Positions 46,890 through 61,549 of a stretch of 64,000 nucleotides of DNA are shown piece by piece (positions within the stretch are counted from its first letter, which is position 1; each line of letters starts with the position of its first letter). Position numbers and translations under genes: made by a program. The DNA lies in assembly GCF_000003855.2 (NCBI RefSeq), contig NW_003101665.1:997210-1061209 (forward strand). The letters are read 5' to 3'. The DNA is from Blastomyces gilchristii SLH14081 (lineage: Eukaryota; Ascomycota; Eurotiomycetes; Onygenales; Ajellomycetaceae). The notes below the pieces were generated by a model. That model did not search any database, had not been told where the DNA came from, and saw only the letters and a program-made list of their open reading frames with translations.

Positions 46890-49800
46890 ACAATCAGTTA
46901 AGTAGATACTGAGTCTTTAAATAGAAGCTTACTTATTAGTAACTCTGATCTCATAACAAGATCTTACAAAGAGAATGTCAGTAAAAGATCTGAGAGTTCT
47001 AACATCTTAGACATATAAGATATTCATATAAATACACTTTCAATTTTGAAGAACTCTTAAACATAGATACTACACATTCAATAAATAATATAGCTATGTC
47101 TATTAATAATATGAGAGAACTCTTAAACACAAGTATAGACACAGTACTATAGTGACTTTGAGTAATGTTAAAATTATAACAGTAATAGATAGCTGATATG
47201 CATGTAAATCAATAATATTAATATGAAGAAATTCAATAATTAACTTAATAAGAAACTTTTGTACAGACAATTTCAATACTGACTGAATCAGATATGAATA
47301 GAATACAAGTATTAAAGAAATATCTAGATATTTCTGCATATTTTAATACTTCTAATCTCACTCTCTACTTATCATGAAGATTGAACATGCTTATGAAACT
47401 AAGTGTAGATGAAGATATCATCAGTTTATTAACTAATCAAGATTGATATATCAATGATTGATTAAAAGATTATATAAAATAGAAGTTTCATTTATAAATA
47501 AAGACATGTGAATCAGTATTACATACATCTGATAATATTATTAGATATCTCAATATTTTGTTCAGAGACACTACTATGCAGCAGAAGATATTAAATTAAT
47601 TACAGAGTACTTAACAGAGAAATACTTCTCTCACAGCATTTATTCCTGACTTTGACATCAAGATTCTAAAAGCAGGTGATCAATCTTGAGAGAATTGAAT
47701 GAAGATTAGCATGCTTAAGAAAGCACTAACTTTTGAACTTCTATAAGTTCTTATAAGTGTAGATAAAGACCTGACTTATAAAGACTTCTATATATAACTT
47801 CAGACATTGAATAATTATCTTACTAAGCTTAAGAGTATACAGAGCAGCAGTAGAAGATATTACATCTTAGTCACTTATATATCTGTGTCAAAGAATAATA
47901 ATAATGCAGATGTCATGAATTGAGTAGACTTGAATATCTATGTATAAACAAGGATTTTCACCGCCTGAATAAGCTTTCAAGTCCCTGGGATTGCTCTCAA
48001 AGAAGCTGTCAATTAACATCAATAAGAGATATATATCAATTGTAACTGATCAGAATATATTGCTTTCAACTATCAATCAGTCTATATATCTTCTTATTTA
48101 ACAGAAAGATCAACACTGACAGTCTGTGTCAATCACACTATATTAGAGAAAGATTTGAAAGATAGCTATGAGAATACTCTGATGAAATAGAGAAAAGATT
48201 AACTTCTGCTCAAACTTACAAGTAGAAGCTTGAAGAGATCAGATGATAATAATTTAAAGAAGAAATAACAATGAATATAATTCTTATATCTACTGTGATA
48301 GATAATATGTATAATATGAAAGTTATGATAGACAGCAGTCTATATCACTATGCAATGATTAAATCTTCAGTTGTAAAACACTGTAATCTTCAGTGTATTC
48401 TCTTACTGAAACTCTGACTTTTTACAGAATTTAATGACTCAAAAGATGTTTGCATCTGTTACATGATAAAACTAAACATAGATGTCAGAGAATATTAACA
48501 TGAAGATACTTATATATATAAAGTTAATAATCTTGACTATAATTTTATACTAGAACTTGTCTGACTATCTGAACAAGGCATCTTATTGAATACTTAAAAC
48601 AGAAGTGTAATATTCTCTAATAATGATAGAATTTATAAAGATAATGTTCACAAGACTATGAATCTAATACAGATCTCTGTTAACACTTATAAAATGCTTT
48701 AAAAAAGCTTCTGATGAAGTCACTGACAAGATTATTAACAAGGTCACTGATAGCAGAATCATGTAATAATCTACTCTGTCAGTCTGATTAATATTAAAAA
48801 AGTTCTAGAAAAATTATTTCATGTTATAATAACAGACTCTTATACAAAACTCTCTTAATAATATCATGAATATTTAGATGTTTTTCAATAAGATAATATT
48901 ACAAATTTACCTCTCTTATAAGACTCAGAGATAGATCACAGTATCAAGTTAGAAAAGAAGAATGATAAGAATTTCAAATCATCTTAAGACTCTCTCTATA
49001 ACATGTTCTGAGATGATCTTCTTCTTCTTTGAAAGACACTTAATAATCTATTAAATAAAGAATTCATACATATTAATAACTCTTTCACTGCAGCTTCTAT
49101 TCTCTTTACAAACAAATCAGACAGAGAACTTCAATTCTGTGTAAACTATCAAGAACTGAACAGATTAATAAAGAAAGACTGTTATTCTTTATCATTTATT
49201 AATGAAACTCTAGCATATATTAAAAAAGCTTAATAATTTAAAAAGCTAGATATCATCACTGCTTTTCATAAGATTCATATCACTGAAGAAGAAAAGTAAC
49301 TTACAGCATTCTAAATATGATATAATCTCTTTGAATGACTAGTCACATCTTTTAAATTGACTAATACTCTCAGTATATTTCAGAAGTATATTAACTGAGC
49401 ACTCTGAGATTTTCTTGATAAGTTTGTATCTACTTATCTTAATAATATTCTCATCTTTACTGATGAGTTCAGAAAAGAATATCAAGAACATGTATAAAGA
49501 GTATTATAACAATTACAAGAAGCAGAACTACTGATAGATATAGATAAGTATGATTTTGAAGTCAAGAGTATGAAATATCTAGGTTTTATCATAGAAGCTG
49601 ATAAGAGAATTTGAATGAATTCTGAGAAAATCTCTGCTATTCTTGAATGAGAAGCTTTATACACTGTGAAAGATATATAAAGCTTCATTGAATTCACTAA
49701 CTTTTATCAGTGATTTATATAAAACTTCTCAGATATGACTAGATCACTTACAGATCTTATTAAGAAGAACTCAGTATTTTAATAATCAGTGAATACTGAA

Positions 49801-51900
49801 GCTGTATTCATATGAATAAAGAAGATATTCATTAATATCTCTCTGTTAATAATATTTAACTCTGATTGAGAAATAGTTATTGAAGCTGACTTCTCTGACT
49901 ATATTACAGAGAGAGCTATATTACAATATAATAATAAAGATATCTTATGATTATATATCTTTATATCTAAAAAACTGAGTTCTGCTGAATGTAATTACAA
50001 GATCTATGATAAGAAACTTCTCACAATAGTATACTATTTAGAAGAATAAAACTCTAAACTTCAAAGTATCTTTAAATTTAAGATAATCACAGATCATAAG
50101 AATCTCAAGTATTTTATAATTACTTATAAGCTTACTAAATAACAGATGTGATGATCTGAGCTATTAAGCTGTTTTCATTTCATAATACACTATCATCTCA
50201 GTAGTCAGAACACAATAACAGATATTCTCTCATAATAAGAGCAGAATATATCTTTTGATATAACAGATATTCACTGAATGAACTGAGAGTATCAGCTCTT
50301 GAATCTGAAAATACTAGTTAATTATAATGAAACAATTCATGATACTATATACACTTCTTCAATTAGAACACTCTCTCTTTAAACTATCACTGATATCTCA
50401 ACTTCTTCTGAATCTTCACTGAAAGAACTGTGATATATAACAGCTCAAACTAATGAACTTCTTCAGACTCTTATTAAAGCAGTATAATAAGAAGCTTCTC
50501 AATTCTCTTCAGAACTGTATATAAAGACTGACATCTTAAAATATTCAATTAATGACAATAACACTTCATAATTTCATGAATAATATTGAGTCTCTGAGTC
50601 TGAACTCTTACACACTTAAATAATACAAGAGATGCATGATTTGTATATATCTGATTATTCAGATTGTGAATAACTGTATTAAATAATCTCTCAAGAGTTC
50701 TACTGATCTAAGATATTAAACAGTATCAGATATTTTATCTGAAACTGCAATTATTATTCTTTTATCATTTTATGAAAGAACTGTAGAAAAGGTCTACTAA
50801 AATTACTTAATATCTCTGATAGAATCTGATAAGATATAGTAATTAACTTTACTATCAATCTCTCTGAGAGTAAGAGTTATAAGAATATTCTGATTATTAT
50901 TAACTGATTAAGTAAAGATATAATATTGAAATCTTATAATAAGATAAATGCTGAACAAGTCACTGAAGTCTTCTTATAAAGTTCATTCTATCAGATATAT
51001 AAGTTGCTGAGATCTATTATATTTGATTAAGATTATTAATTTGTAAGCATTCTCTGAACAAGAATCTGTCAGATTCTTAAGATTATATATTACTTATTAA
51101 CTACTTATCACTCTGAGACTGATAATACATCAGAATAAACAATTCAGACAGTGAAGAACTATCTTTATAAGTTCTATAACTATTTATAAAATAACTGATA
51201 TAATCTTCTTTTATATACTAAAGTTACTATCAATGATCAAGACACTGTTTTAACAGGTATAAGCCTGTTCTTTCTTATACATAGTTATTATATAAAAGTA
51301 TTGCATCTTCTAAAGATCACATAGTTCATATCAAATCTTCACAGTCTGATTCAGATCACTGATAATATAGTAATAAAGCTTCAAGATACTTGTGACTGAG
51401 CAGAAGTCTTTATAATGAGTACTAAACAAGACTAAGAAGACTAAGTTAATGTTTATCAAGATCTCACTAAGTAATATGAGATAGAAGATCTGATATAATT
51501 AAATCTTAAAAATATACAGATCACATACTCATCTTATACACTGAACTATTATTATATTAAATACAAAATAATAGAAGTTCTAGATAGTTATAACTACTGT
51601 CTTAACACATTATCAGAGATTTATAATATTTTTTATACAAGCTTGCTTCACTATACTATCACTGATTTATTCTCTTCTTAACTGACTTCTGACTGACAGC
51701 TGTCAGAGATTATAGAAGAAGATAATGAACTTAAATAAGAGATTGAAGATATTCTCAATGAAAGACCTTACAGCCGCAGCTGATAATATCTTGTGAAATG
51801 AGTTAGCTATAATTGCCTGATCTGAACTCTGAGCTCTATATTATCTGAAACAGTAGCTTTTGACTGATAAGAACTATGCATCTGCAACTCTATCACTTAA
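46890..51900 (+). pseudogene. C1 Gag-Pol with chromodomain, decayed
   Basis: Gag occupies roughly 46890-48250. RT covers about 48960-49720. It includes the V-N-Y-Q-E-L-N-R-L-I segment near 49143, a K-K-L-D-I-I-T-A-F-H motif near 49240 and the active site at about 49432-49455 (Y-L-N-N where YLDD is expected). RNase H (about 49860-50140) ends in ITDHKNLKYF. Integrase covers 50600-51400. A chromodomain near 51740-51870 reads E-I-E-D-I-L-N-E-R-P-Y then QYLVKWVSY in a shifted frame. Stops are frequent. Nothing functional remains. Confidence 0.8.
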
Positions 51901-51927
51901 ACCTCACTTCTGAAAAGAGAGAGTTAA

Positions 51928-52197
51928 TGTGACAGACTGTATCTGATTATAAGACTATTTCATAACACTTTATAGATTTCTGTCAAAAGCTCTGATTCTC
52001 AGTTGTTAATTATTAGCTAAAGAACTCACAGAGTTTCTATTCTTTCACTCTGAAGCTTTATCTTATACACATATAAATATCTGCTCTAATTGCTGATTCT
52101 TATACTTTCTCTTTTATTTTCCTTCTCTAATGTTTTTTACTTTTGTTATATAAGATTTACATATTAATACTGATCTATTCAGCGTAGGCCTCTTATA
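51928..52197 (+). repeat. C1 3' LTR
   Basis: 270 bp, starting TGTGACAGACTG and ending GGCCTCTTATA; the start has a small rearrangement relative to the 5' LTR, which C2 shares. Confidence 0.88.
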
Positions 52198-52546
52198 AAT
52201 TCTTATATTTCAGATAAAATTAAAGCTAATTTAACTATATTTTCTTAATAAATTCTGATTTCTATATAGACTTTGTTTTTTATAAATCTATTTTATAAAG
52301 AATTCTTCATATAATTATAGAAAATATCTTAATTTCTTTATTACTGAATTTATTAATAAAATCAGTATATATTTTATCTTATTTATATCAATTATATTAA
52401 ATTTTTATAAATATAGTAATTTTAATACTATCATTTCTCAGAGTTAATCAGTCAGATTTAAAAGCATTTTGAAGTTATTTATTACAAAGTATAATATGAG
52501 ATAGTTCAGTATTGAATCTGCATTCAATTGTATATTTATATATATA

Positions 52547-53087
52547 TGTCACGCCCCCGGCCGCGCCAAGGCCCTGTTGCGGTTTCATACGGCTCATCGC
52601 TTCTCTGCGGATGATTTCATTCATCTCAAAGACTGTTTGAACCGGTTTTCAATCACTCTATAACATTATTTGAATGCAATATAGAAAGATCTGATTGATG
52701 AATATAAGAACTCTGCTTCTATACAAGGTCAGCAGATTACTTTTTCATAATAGTAAGACACTGCTGAGGTATCACTCTGACTATTCTTACTCATAGAATA
52801 GAAGAGAAGTATTCACTCATTATCTATATAGAATAGCTAGATGCTGACTTCTTATCAAAGAAGTCTGTGATTCATTTCTGACTGATAATATATACAAGAG
52901 TTACTGTATTTCTCATATAATCTTCTTAGTATATTAAGTACTATATCTATGATATTCTTGCAATAACTCTGTAGCTCATAAGCTTACTATTTAAGCAAGA
53001 TAGTCAAGCTCACTTATACAGCTTCTTAAACAACTATCTCTATATAATACTACTAACTAGTCACTGCTTTGATTTTATCATATTACA
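52547..53087 (+). repeat. D2 5' LTR
   Basis: About 541 bp, from TGTCACGCCCCCGG to TATTACA. The outer first about 80 bp are intact and CG-rich; the rest is mutated. Confidence 0.9.
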
Positions 53088-54101
53088 ATTTAAATCACTT
53101 GATCTGATTATAAGTTTGAATCAGTTAAGCTCTATTAATGAACTGATATAATCTCACATATCTGTACTGAGACTGACTTAATCTTATTCTCTGAGAGAAA
53201 CTTCACACTATCTTCTAGAGTATGTACATCTCTATCTTAGCAGAAATTGAAGATTCTGAACTCACTGTATATTTTACTATAATCTTTTTAACTGCTCTAT
53301 CACTGCTGCAGTCTCTACACTTCTATATCTATTATAAAGATAGAGAGATTAAGATTGAAGATTCTCTGAATTATAAGAGAAATATATTATCTGAATTTCA
53401 TAACTTCATCTACACTCTTGAACAGAAATTCTGCCTTAATCTGAGTCAGTTTAATACTCATGAGATATAAGTAATATACACTGTTAATCTTCTTGAAGAC
53501 ATCTCTGTGACTACTTGAGTTACTAAGAAGAGAGAGCTTGAGTATATTAATACTACTATAACTTGAGAAGAATTCAAAGACTTTCTACTGAATCAGATTG
53601 AAGATTACTATAATCATGACTTTATAGTAATACAGTAATTCAACTTATTATATTAATAAGATAATAAGAATTCTTTTAATTTCAATATAAGATTTGAAGA
53701 ATATTGAGAGAAATTGACTGATAATTTGAATTAATTAAAGATACAGCTTTATCTCACAAAGCTGACTTATAAGATGTGAATAATGATATTACAGTATTAG
53801 AGTTTATTAATTAATTATACTGAGCTTGTTAACTTGACTTTCTGAATCTATTTAAATAATTAATACTCTGAGAAAAAGACTAATAAAACTTCTTCTAAGT
53901 AATTAATAATAAGATCTAAGCAGTGCTGTGATAGCTTTAGTGTAGATAATATAAAGAATAATTTCAAGTATTGTGATTCTTCACTCACTGTGAAGAAATA
54001 TTAAGAAAGATTTAATAAAAATCTCTACTTTAACTACAGAGCTAATAATCACTATACTAGTAATTATAAGAAGCTGAAGAAGAAAAGAAACTGAGAAGAT
54101 A

Positions 54102-54372
54102 TGTAGCGGGCTGCACCCGATCAATCATATAAACTATTTCATTATACTTCATAGATTTCTATCAAAGCTCCAATTCTCGGTCGCTGATTCTCAGCTGAAA
54201 ACTCACAGAATTTCTATTCTTTCATCTCAAAGCTTCACTGTGTATATGTATATATATTTACTTCAATCACTAATTCTCATACTTTCTCTTTCTTTTCCTT
54301 CTCTAGCATTTTTCACTTTTGTATTATAAGACCTATATATTATACCAATCTATTCAGCATAGGCCTCTTACA
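54102..54372 (+). repeat. C2 5' LTR
   Basis: 271 bp from TGTAGCGGGCTGCACCCG to CTCTTACA; the outer end is intact. Confidence 0.9.
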
Positions 54373-54498
54373 CTTGGAAAACACTCATCATCTCCTTATT
54401 AGAAACAATTATTCACATTCATCATCTTCTCATTAGAAATAATTACCTACTGAGATATTCAAACACATAATGACATATAAGAAATAGAGAAATGATCA

Positions 54499-54745
54499 AT
54501 CAGTTAAGTGAACATCAAGTTCTAATCAGTTAAGTGAACATCAAGTCTCAATCAGTTAAGCAGACACTGAGTCTCAATCAGTTAAGTGAACACTGAGTCT
54601 CAATCAGTTAAGCAGATATCATGTCTCTAGATAGAAGCTTACTCATCAGTCACTCTAACCCTGTAACAAGATCTTACAAAGAGAATAAGATCTCATGAAG
54701 AGAATAAGTTCTTATAAAGAGAACAAAGATCTTATAAGAGAATAT
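54499..54745. repeat. Two small tandem arrays in the C2 leader
   Basis: An about 28-bp unit starting ATCAGTTAAG(T/C) occurs five times in 54499-54625, where C1 has one copy (about 46893). A shorter AAAGAGAA(T/C)A...GATCTTA unit is repeated at about 54665-54745, again single in C1. The expansion is specific to C2. Confidence 0.75.
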
Positions 54746-56026
54746 CAGTGAAAGATCTGAGAGTTCTGACATCTTAGATATATGAGATATTCATACAATT
54801 ACACTTCTTCTGATTTCACAGACATCACACATCTGACAAACAATATGTCTATTAATAATATGAGAGAACTCTCAAATACAAGCATAGACACAGTATCACA
54901 GTGACTCTGAGCAATGTTGAAATTATAATAATAACAGATAACTGATATGCATGCAACTCAATAACATCAATATGAAGAAATTTAATAATTGTCTCAATAA
55001 GAAACCTCTACACAGACAATTTCAACACTGATTGAATCAGAGATAATACAGATACTGAAGAAACATCTAGATACTTCTACATATTTCAATACTTCTGATC
55101 TCACTCTCTATTTATCATGAAGATTGAAAATGCTCATGAAACTAAGTGTAGATGAAGATGTCATCAGTTCATTAACTAATCAAGATTGATATATCAATGA
55201 TTGATTGAAAGATTGTATGAGACAGAAGTTTCATTCATGAATAAAGGCATGTAAATCGGCATTGCAAACATCTGATAATATTATCAGACATTTCAATGTT
55301 CTGTTCAGAGATACTGCTACACAGCAGAAAGTATTAGATTGATTACAGAGTGCTTAACAGAGAAATACTTCTCTCACTACATTCATCTCTGACTTCAATA
55401 TCAAGATTCTAGAAGCAGGTGATCAATCTTAAGAGAATCAAATAAAGATTAGCATGCTTAAGAAGACACTAACTTTCAAACTTCTACAAACTCTTATAAG
55501 TGTAGATAAAGATCAGATCTATGAAGGCTTCTGCATATAACTCTGAACATTGAATAATCATCTTATCAAGCTTAAGAGTATACAAAACAGTAGTAGAAGA
55601 CATTACATTTCAATTACTCATACACCTGTGTTAAAGAATAACAATAATGCAGATGCTATAAACTGAGTAGACTCAAATGTCTATATACAAGCAAGAGTCT
55701 CTGATATCTGAACAGGCTTTCAAGTTTCTGAAATCACTTCTGAAGAAGCTGCTGATCAATGTCAATGAGAGATATACATCAATTCTAATTAATTAGAACA
55801 TATCACTTTCAACTGCTGATCAGTCTATATGTCTTCACACTTAAGAGAAAGATCAGTGTCTTCTCACTCAAAGAATGAATCAGTACCTGTTCACGTCAAC
55901 CACATTACATTAGAGAAAGATTGAAGATATTCTTAATAAGAGACTCTGAGTTCTACGTTATCTGAGACTGCAGCTCTTGATCAATGAGAACTATGTATAA
56001 TCTTACTTCTGAAAAGAAGGAACTAA

Positions 56027-56297
56027 TGTGACGGGCTACGCCTGATCAATTATATAGACTATTTTATTATACTTCATAAATTTCTACTGAAGCTTCAATT
56101 CTCAGTTATCAATTCTCAGTTAAAAACTCATGAAATTTCTATTCTTCTGCTCTGAAGCTTCACTATGTACACATATAAATATTCACTCTGATCACTGATT
56201 CTTATACTTTCTCTTTCTTTTCCTTCTCTAGCGTTTTCCACTTTTGTATTATAAGACCTATATATTATACCAATCTATTCGGCGTAGGCCTCTTACA
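56027..56297 (+). repeat. C2 3' LTR
   Basis: 271 bp from TGTGACGGGCTACGCC to GGCGTAGGCCTCTTACA, preceded by the purine tract GAAAAGAAGGAA. Confidence 0.9.
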
Positions 56298-59200
56298 AGA
56301 TATCTTTTTAAAGTTAACTCTTCTTCTGATAAATGTATCTGTAGAAGATAAAGAAGAGAAAGAAATAAAGAATTAATAATTCTCATATTCTTAAGTTCAT
56401 ATTATGATCACAATGAATACTCTGAATAAGAAGATATTAGTAAGATGCTTACTTGACTCTAAGATAGATACTAACTTCATATTCTATTTCTTTTCTTTAA
56501 TAAAGAGTTAAAAGAAGATAGATCTGTTAAATTATATGAAATTTATCAATAAAATGAAATATCACTGTTTTAGCATAATTTAAGTGAAGTGTATGATTAC
56601 AGACTTAGAAGAAATCTTTAAAAAGAGCAGTCTGCTTCTTTATATTATTAATATTATAGATGAGAATATCATTCTAGATCTTCTGTGATTAAGAGAAAAC
56701 AATTCTCTCATTAACTGAGTTATTCAGATGTGATAATACTGTCTCATTAATAGAGAGACAGTGATAGAGAAATCTTAAGAGTTTTATTGAAAGAATCTTA
56801 AGAAAAAGATAGAGTCAATATACTGTATAGCAGATAACTGAGACTTAAGAATAGATAAAGAAGTTATCACTCTTACTACAAGATTAGCAGCAGTATCTGT
56901 TATTAAAGATGAATAAACATAATATCTCTTTACAGATTATAAGAATATCTTTTTAAAAAGAGAAGTGATGAAGTTTTCTGATATTAAGAAATAATATAAG
57001 ATTCATCTTGAAGAGAGTATAATAATACTGTATAGACTTCTTTACAACTTGATAGTAAAGAAATTGAATGTTCTGCACAAATATCTTGAGAAAGTGTAAT
57101 TAAAGAACTGAATACACTTATCAAAGAGTTTAGCAGAGACACTCATACTATTTATAGTTAAGAAGAATGATAGACTACATCTTTACATAGACTATAGAGA
57201 TCTTAATAAGATGATAATTAAGAATTACTATTCATTACTGTTAATTAATAAGATGATTGATTAATTATCTGAAGCAAAGATATTCTTGAAGATTGATATA
57301 TAAAATATCTATCATAGAATCAGAGTTAATAAAGATGATATTTAAAAAATAACTTTTTATATTAAGTACAGTAATTTTGAATATCTTGTTTTATCTTTTA
57401 ATCTTTATAATACTTCAGTCATCTTTCAGATCTATATAAATGAGATACTGCAGGGCCTTGTTAATGTCTTCTATATAGTATACTTAGATAACATCTAATC
57501 TTCTTAAAAATAGAAGAAGAACATGATACTCATGTTTAAGAAGTGTTAAGTCACTTAAGACAGTATTAACTCTATATAAACACTGAGAAATGCTTGTTCT
57601 ACATGCAGGAGATTGATTTCTTAGATTATATTATTAAGATTAATAACATTTCAATGAACAGAAGTCAGATCTCTGTTATTAAGAACTAGTCAGTGCTGCA
57701 GATATACTGTGAGATATAAATATTTCTAGAGTTTGTAAATTTCTATAGATAGTTCATCTATGTATATTCACAGATTACTGTCTCTCTTACAGATCTGTTA
57801 AAGAGAAGTGTTAAAGACAGAAAAACAGAACTGTTTATTCTCACTCAAGACACTGTGAGAGTATTTACAGAATTAAAACAAGCTTTTACAGATATTACAA
57901 TACTGAATCACTTTAACTCTGATCTACTCAGTCAGTGTGAAACTGATGCATTTAGAAATGAGATCTGTGAAATCTTTTCACAGTTAACATTAGAGATATT
58001 TCAATATTAAATGAATTAGAGAATAATAATCTCTGAGAATATAGACAATAAAATATCTATGAAAGAAGAGTTTTTTATAGAGTCTATAAAACACTGTGAA
58101 TAAAGATCAGTAATCTTCTTCTTCAAGAAGTTATTACTCATACAGAGAAGATATAATACTTATAATTAAGAAATATTAGTAATTATTGAATTCTTTAAGA
58201 TTTAGTAATATTATCTTCAGAGTAGTAAGTACTCAGTGCAAGTTCTCACTGATTATACAAATCTGTATTACTTCTTGATAACAAAGAGCTTGATAAGATG
58301 TTAAGTCAGGTGAATAAAGCTGCTTTTAAAGTATAATTTCTATATCTAATATCATTCAGATCAGCTTAATCTCACTGATACACTGTCTAGACAGTCTGAT
58401 TGTAATATTATTAATAAGAATGAGAATTCTATGAAAGAATCTCTGTTATCACTGCAGAAGAAGCTGACTTCAGAGAATTAAAGTTCTCTGAAGCTTGAAA
58501 ATAACACTAATAAGACAGCTATATAACTTAGTATAGAAGGTGAAAGAAAACCTGAGTTCTCACAGAGAACTGACACTGAAGATCATAAGCTTCTCATATT
58601 ATATCTTACTACTATTAAATTAATAAAAGATAAAACAGTCTACAATCTTTCAATCTGACTACTTTTAGAATTCATTGATAAGTTACAGCAGAAGAACATC
58701 TCTACTACAGCTTAAATTCAAAAGTTGAAAAAGAAAGAATTCAGTTTAAACTTGAAAGAGATAGACTCTGAGTGAGACAGTGCTGCTAAGAAATCAAGTT
58801 ACTGATAACTAGAAGAATATAAACTTCTACTGCTAAATGATTCAGTCTTTATTTCTTATAACAGAGCAGTGTGTTAGAAGTTATTAAGAATTTATCATAA
58901 TAATTCTTATACTGAGCACATTGAGTTAGAGAAGACTGAAGAGCTTCTAAAATATAAATATATTTAAGACAAGCTCTGAGCAGATATTAAAGAGTATATT
59001 AAGACTTATAATATCTATTAAAGAATAAAGATTTCACAGTGTAAGTAATACAGTGAGTTGATATCACTGCCTATTTTAAAGAACTTATAACAGAATCTAT
59101 CAATGAATTTCATAGTTAATCTACTAAAGTTAATAAGAGTCAAAGAATATAACTCAATTTTGATCATTGTTAACTGCTTTACAAAGATAATAAAATATAT

Positions 59201-60934
59201 CTCTACTTATAAGAAGATTAGAGTCTCTGAATTAACTGATTTATTTCTAGATATTATTATTCATAATTATGATGTTTTGAAATTATTAATAATAGATTAA
59301 GAATTTCTCTTCATCAGTAAATATTAATCAGTCTTTTACTATTATCTTATAATAAGATATCTTCTCAGTATTGTATTTTATTCTCAGACAGATAATCAGA
59401 CTGAATATTAGAATCAGACATTAAAATAGAATCTTTAAGTATTCTATTCATATTATCAGAATAACTGACTTAAACATCTTCTAATCACTCAATTCATGTA
59501 TAATAATATAAAGAATATAATCTTAAAAGTATCTTCTTTCTATACTTATTATGAATATAATTCTTTATTACTCAGTGATATTGTGAATAATATTTTAAAG
59601 AAGAGAATAGACAGTCAGAATATTAAACAGATACAGAGAACAGAGTATTTCTCAGTATCAGAAGTAAAAGCTAGATTGAAACTTTTAAATAAAATTCATA
59701 AGAAGATAATAAAAAGTATTTATCATATTCAGAAGCAGTAGATAAAATACTATAATTAAAAACATCTTTTAATAAAGTTCTTGATAGAGGATTAAGTGCT
59801 ACTTTCAGCAAAGAATATCAAGATAATAAGACTGTGTAAGAAGCTTAGTAAGTAGTGACTAGAATCTTTCTCAGTAATAAGAGTGATGAATAAGCAGATA
59901 TATAAGTTAAAATTAATCTCAGAATTAAAATCAATTCATTCTGTTTTTCATATTTTCTATTTAAAGCTCTATAAGTAATACTCTGAAATAAAGTTATCTT
60001 GACTGAATAGTATTGAGATTGAGAGTGATACTGAATATCTTATGAAGAAAATATTGAATAAGTAAATGTATTACAGTATGCTTTAATATGTTATTAAATA
60101 AGAAGATTATTTATTATCAGAGAATTTATAAGAACTGCTTGAGTATTTAAAAAATGCTGAGAAAGAGATTATAAGCTATAAGATAATTAGTAGAGATTAC
60201 TCTGTTACATACTAGAGATGTTAAATAAGAAATACTGCTTAAGACTTCTCACTTTTCTTAAAGAATTTTTTAGAGATAATCTTGCAGTGATGAGTCAGTG
60301 TCTTATAAACTCTATAACACTCTTCTTCTATTTTCTCTTAAAGAATTTTTTAGAAGTTTAATGAGATGATACAAGTATAAAATTTCTAAAGTAGTTAATA
60401 AGAAAAGAAAGAGATATTTGAAATCAATCAGATTAATATTATTAACTTACAGACTACTGCTATTCTAATAGAGCTACAGCCTGTAAAAAAAGTAAAAAAG
60501 AGAATCTCAAGATCTACTTATTAATAATCTCACTCTTATCAAACTCATTCTTTACTGTTAAAGTCTTCAGTACTGATATCTTTATCTGCTGAGAAGTTAG
60601 TACTGCAGCACTGTATAAGAGATATATAATAAAGTATTAACTTATTAATTTACAAAGTATCTCAGTCATCTGCTTCAATTGAAGTGAGATTCTCTTCAAT
60701 TAGTAATTTATCTCTGTGATACTTTTAACAGTAGTACTAACTGATCTCTTCTTAAGATCAGTCATTCTGAGGTATTTTTTCATCTTAAAGATTTACATCT
60801 TCACCTTCTTTTACAGATGAGTAAGAAAGATCTTCTCAGTCTTGATAAAATCTGTCAATACTTAGAGCTCTGAGACTCTTACTCTGCACTACTTAAGTAT
60901 CTAAGCTCTGTGTCAGAACTGATACAATATCTTC

Positions 60935-61549
60935 TTATGAAATAATACTTACAGAGAGATAGAAGTTGTTATTACAGATAGAATAAAAATAATAGAAGTG
61001 AGAGAAAAGATAGATATATAAGATTCTCTCTTTTTTCAGATGCTTAGTACAGTATAGATATATAATAATACTGATCAGAGACTGCACTGAAGCCTTCTCA
61101 CAGAGAGAAGATAAAGAAACTGTGAGACTCTGTGAACTCAACTCAGCAGTATCTCAAGCAGAGCTTGAGTATACTATAAAAGAGAAACTATAAATTAAAC
61201 TCTTCTGAGCTACTGTCTCTGAAACCAAGCTCTATTCAAGATTCTCTCTGAATGATCATATAAGGTCATATGCTACTGTGTTAGTTGAGAGAGAGAACAG
61301 TATTACAATAATAATGAGAGAGACAGAAGAAGAACTGAACACTGTTAAATTAACTAGCAGAAGAGGTGACACCTCACTGCAAGGCACAGCTACTACTGCC
61401 ACAGCTGCAAGAAATGCAGAAGAAGAAGAAGATATAGTAATAAGAGCAGTACTTCTGTGATCTGTTAATACTATCATCTTCACCTTCAACCTGACTTTCT
61501 TAACAGCTGCAGAAGCCGCAGCTACATCATGAAGATGTTTATTACTCAC
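60935..61549 (-). pseudogene. Antisense extra ORF of D2, decayed copy
   Basis: Two open segments (61549-61256 and 61141-60935) match the D1 ORF at 23712-24259. The N-terminal Ala/Ser-rich part is recognisable, as is the Cys/His cluster, reading YCTKHLKK and CNNNFYLSVS with some Cys changed to Tyr. Tyr for Cys (TGT to TAT) is a G-to-A change. It keeps the same strand relation to pol (antisense) and the same place between pol and the 3' LTR. Confidence 0.6.

Larger units (their letters stand above)
46523..52202 (+). mobile_element. Element C1: decayed Gypsy chromovirus
   Basis: LTRs of 270 bp at 46528-46797 and 51928-52197, flanked by a perfect AATTC target duplication (46523-46527, 52198-52202). 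The coding strand is plus. A purine-rich tract, AAAAGAGAGAGTTAA, precedes the 3' LTR. A shorter relative, C2, sits in D2. Flanking 52203-52546 is AT-rich and featureless. Confidence 0.92.
54097..56302 (+). mobile_element. Element C2: non-autonomous, pol-deleted relative of C1
   Basis: 2,196 bp (54102-56297) with 271-bp LTRs and a perfect AGATA duplication (54097-54101, 56298-56302). The internal part matches the C1 leader and gag, then jumps near 55925 from the C1 counterpart of about 48150 to that of about 51740, losing most of pol by a junction at a short A/G-rich homology. The uninterrupted target is visible in D1 near 28919-28923. Clearly less AT-biased than C1, so younger or less exposed to mutation. 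Confidence 0.92.
53222..60150 (+). pseudogene. D2 Gag-Pol with chromodomain, decayed, split by C2
   Basis: Same order as D1 but on the plus strand. Gag: from 53222 (open to 53470) to the C2 insertion at 54101, resuming at 56303. RT active site: near 57479-57494, Y-L-D-N where YLDD is expected. RNase H: from about 57790. Integrase core: 59103-59300, with NFIVNL and ILIIVNCFTK, parallel to D1 25923-26120. Chromodomain remnant: around 60020-60110. Where D1 keeps GG, CC or CG, D2 usually has A or T, so D2 has been through more rounds of mutation. Confidence 0.82.

Noticed and set aside
54499..54625. Regularly spaced repeats resembling a CRISPR array.
   Set aside because: Units abut with almost no unique spacer, the genome is fungal, and the array lies in a retrotransposon leader where a relative has one copy.
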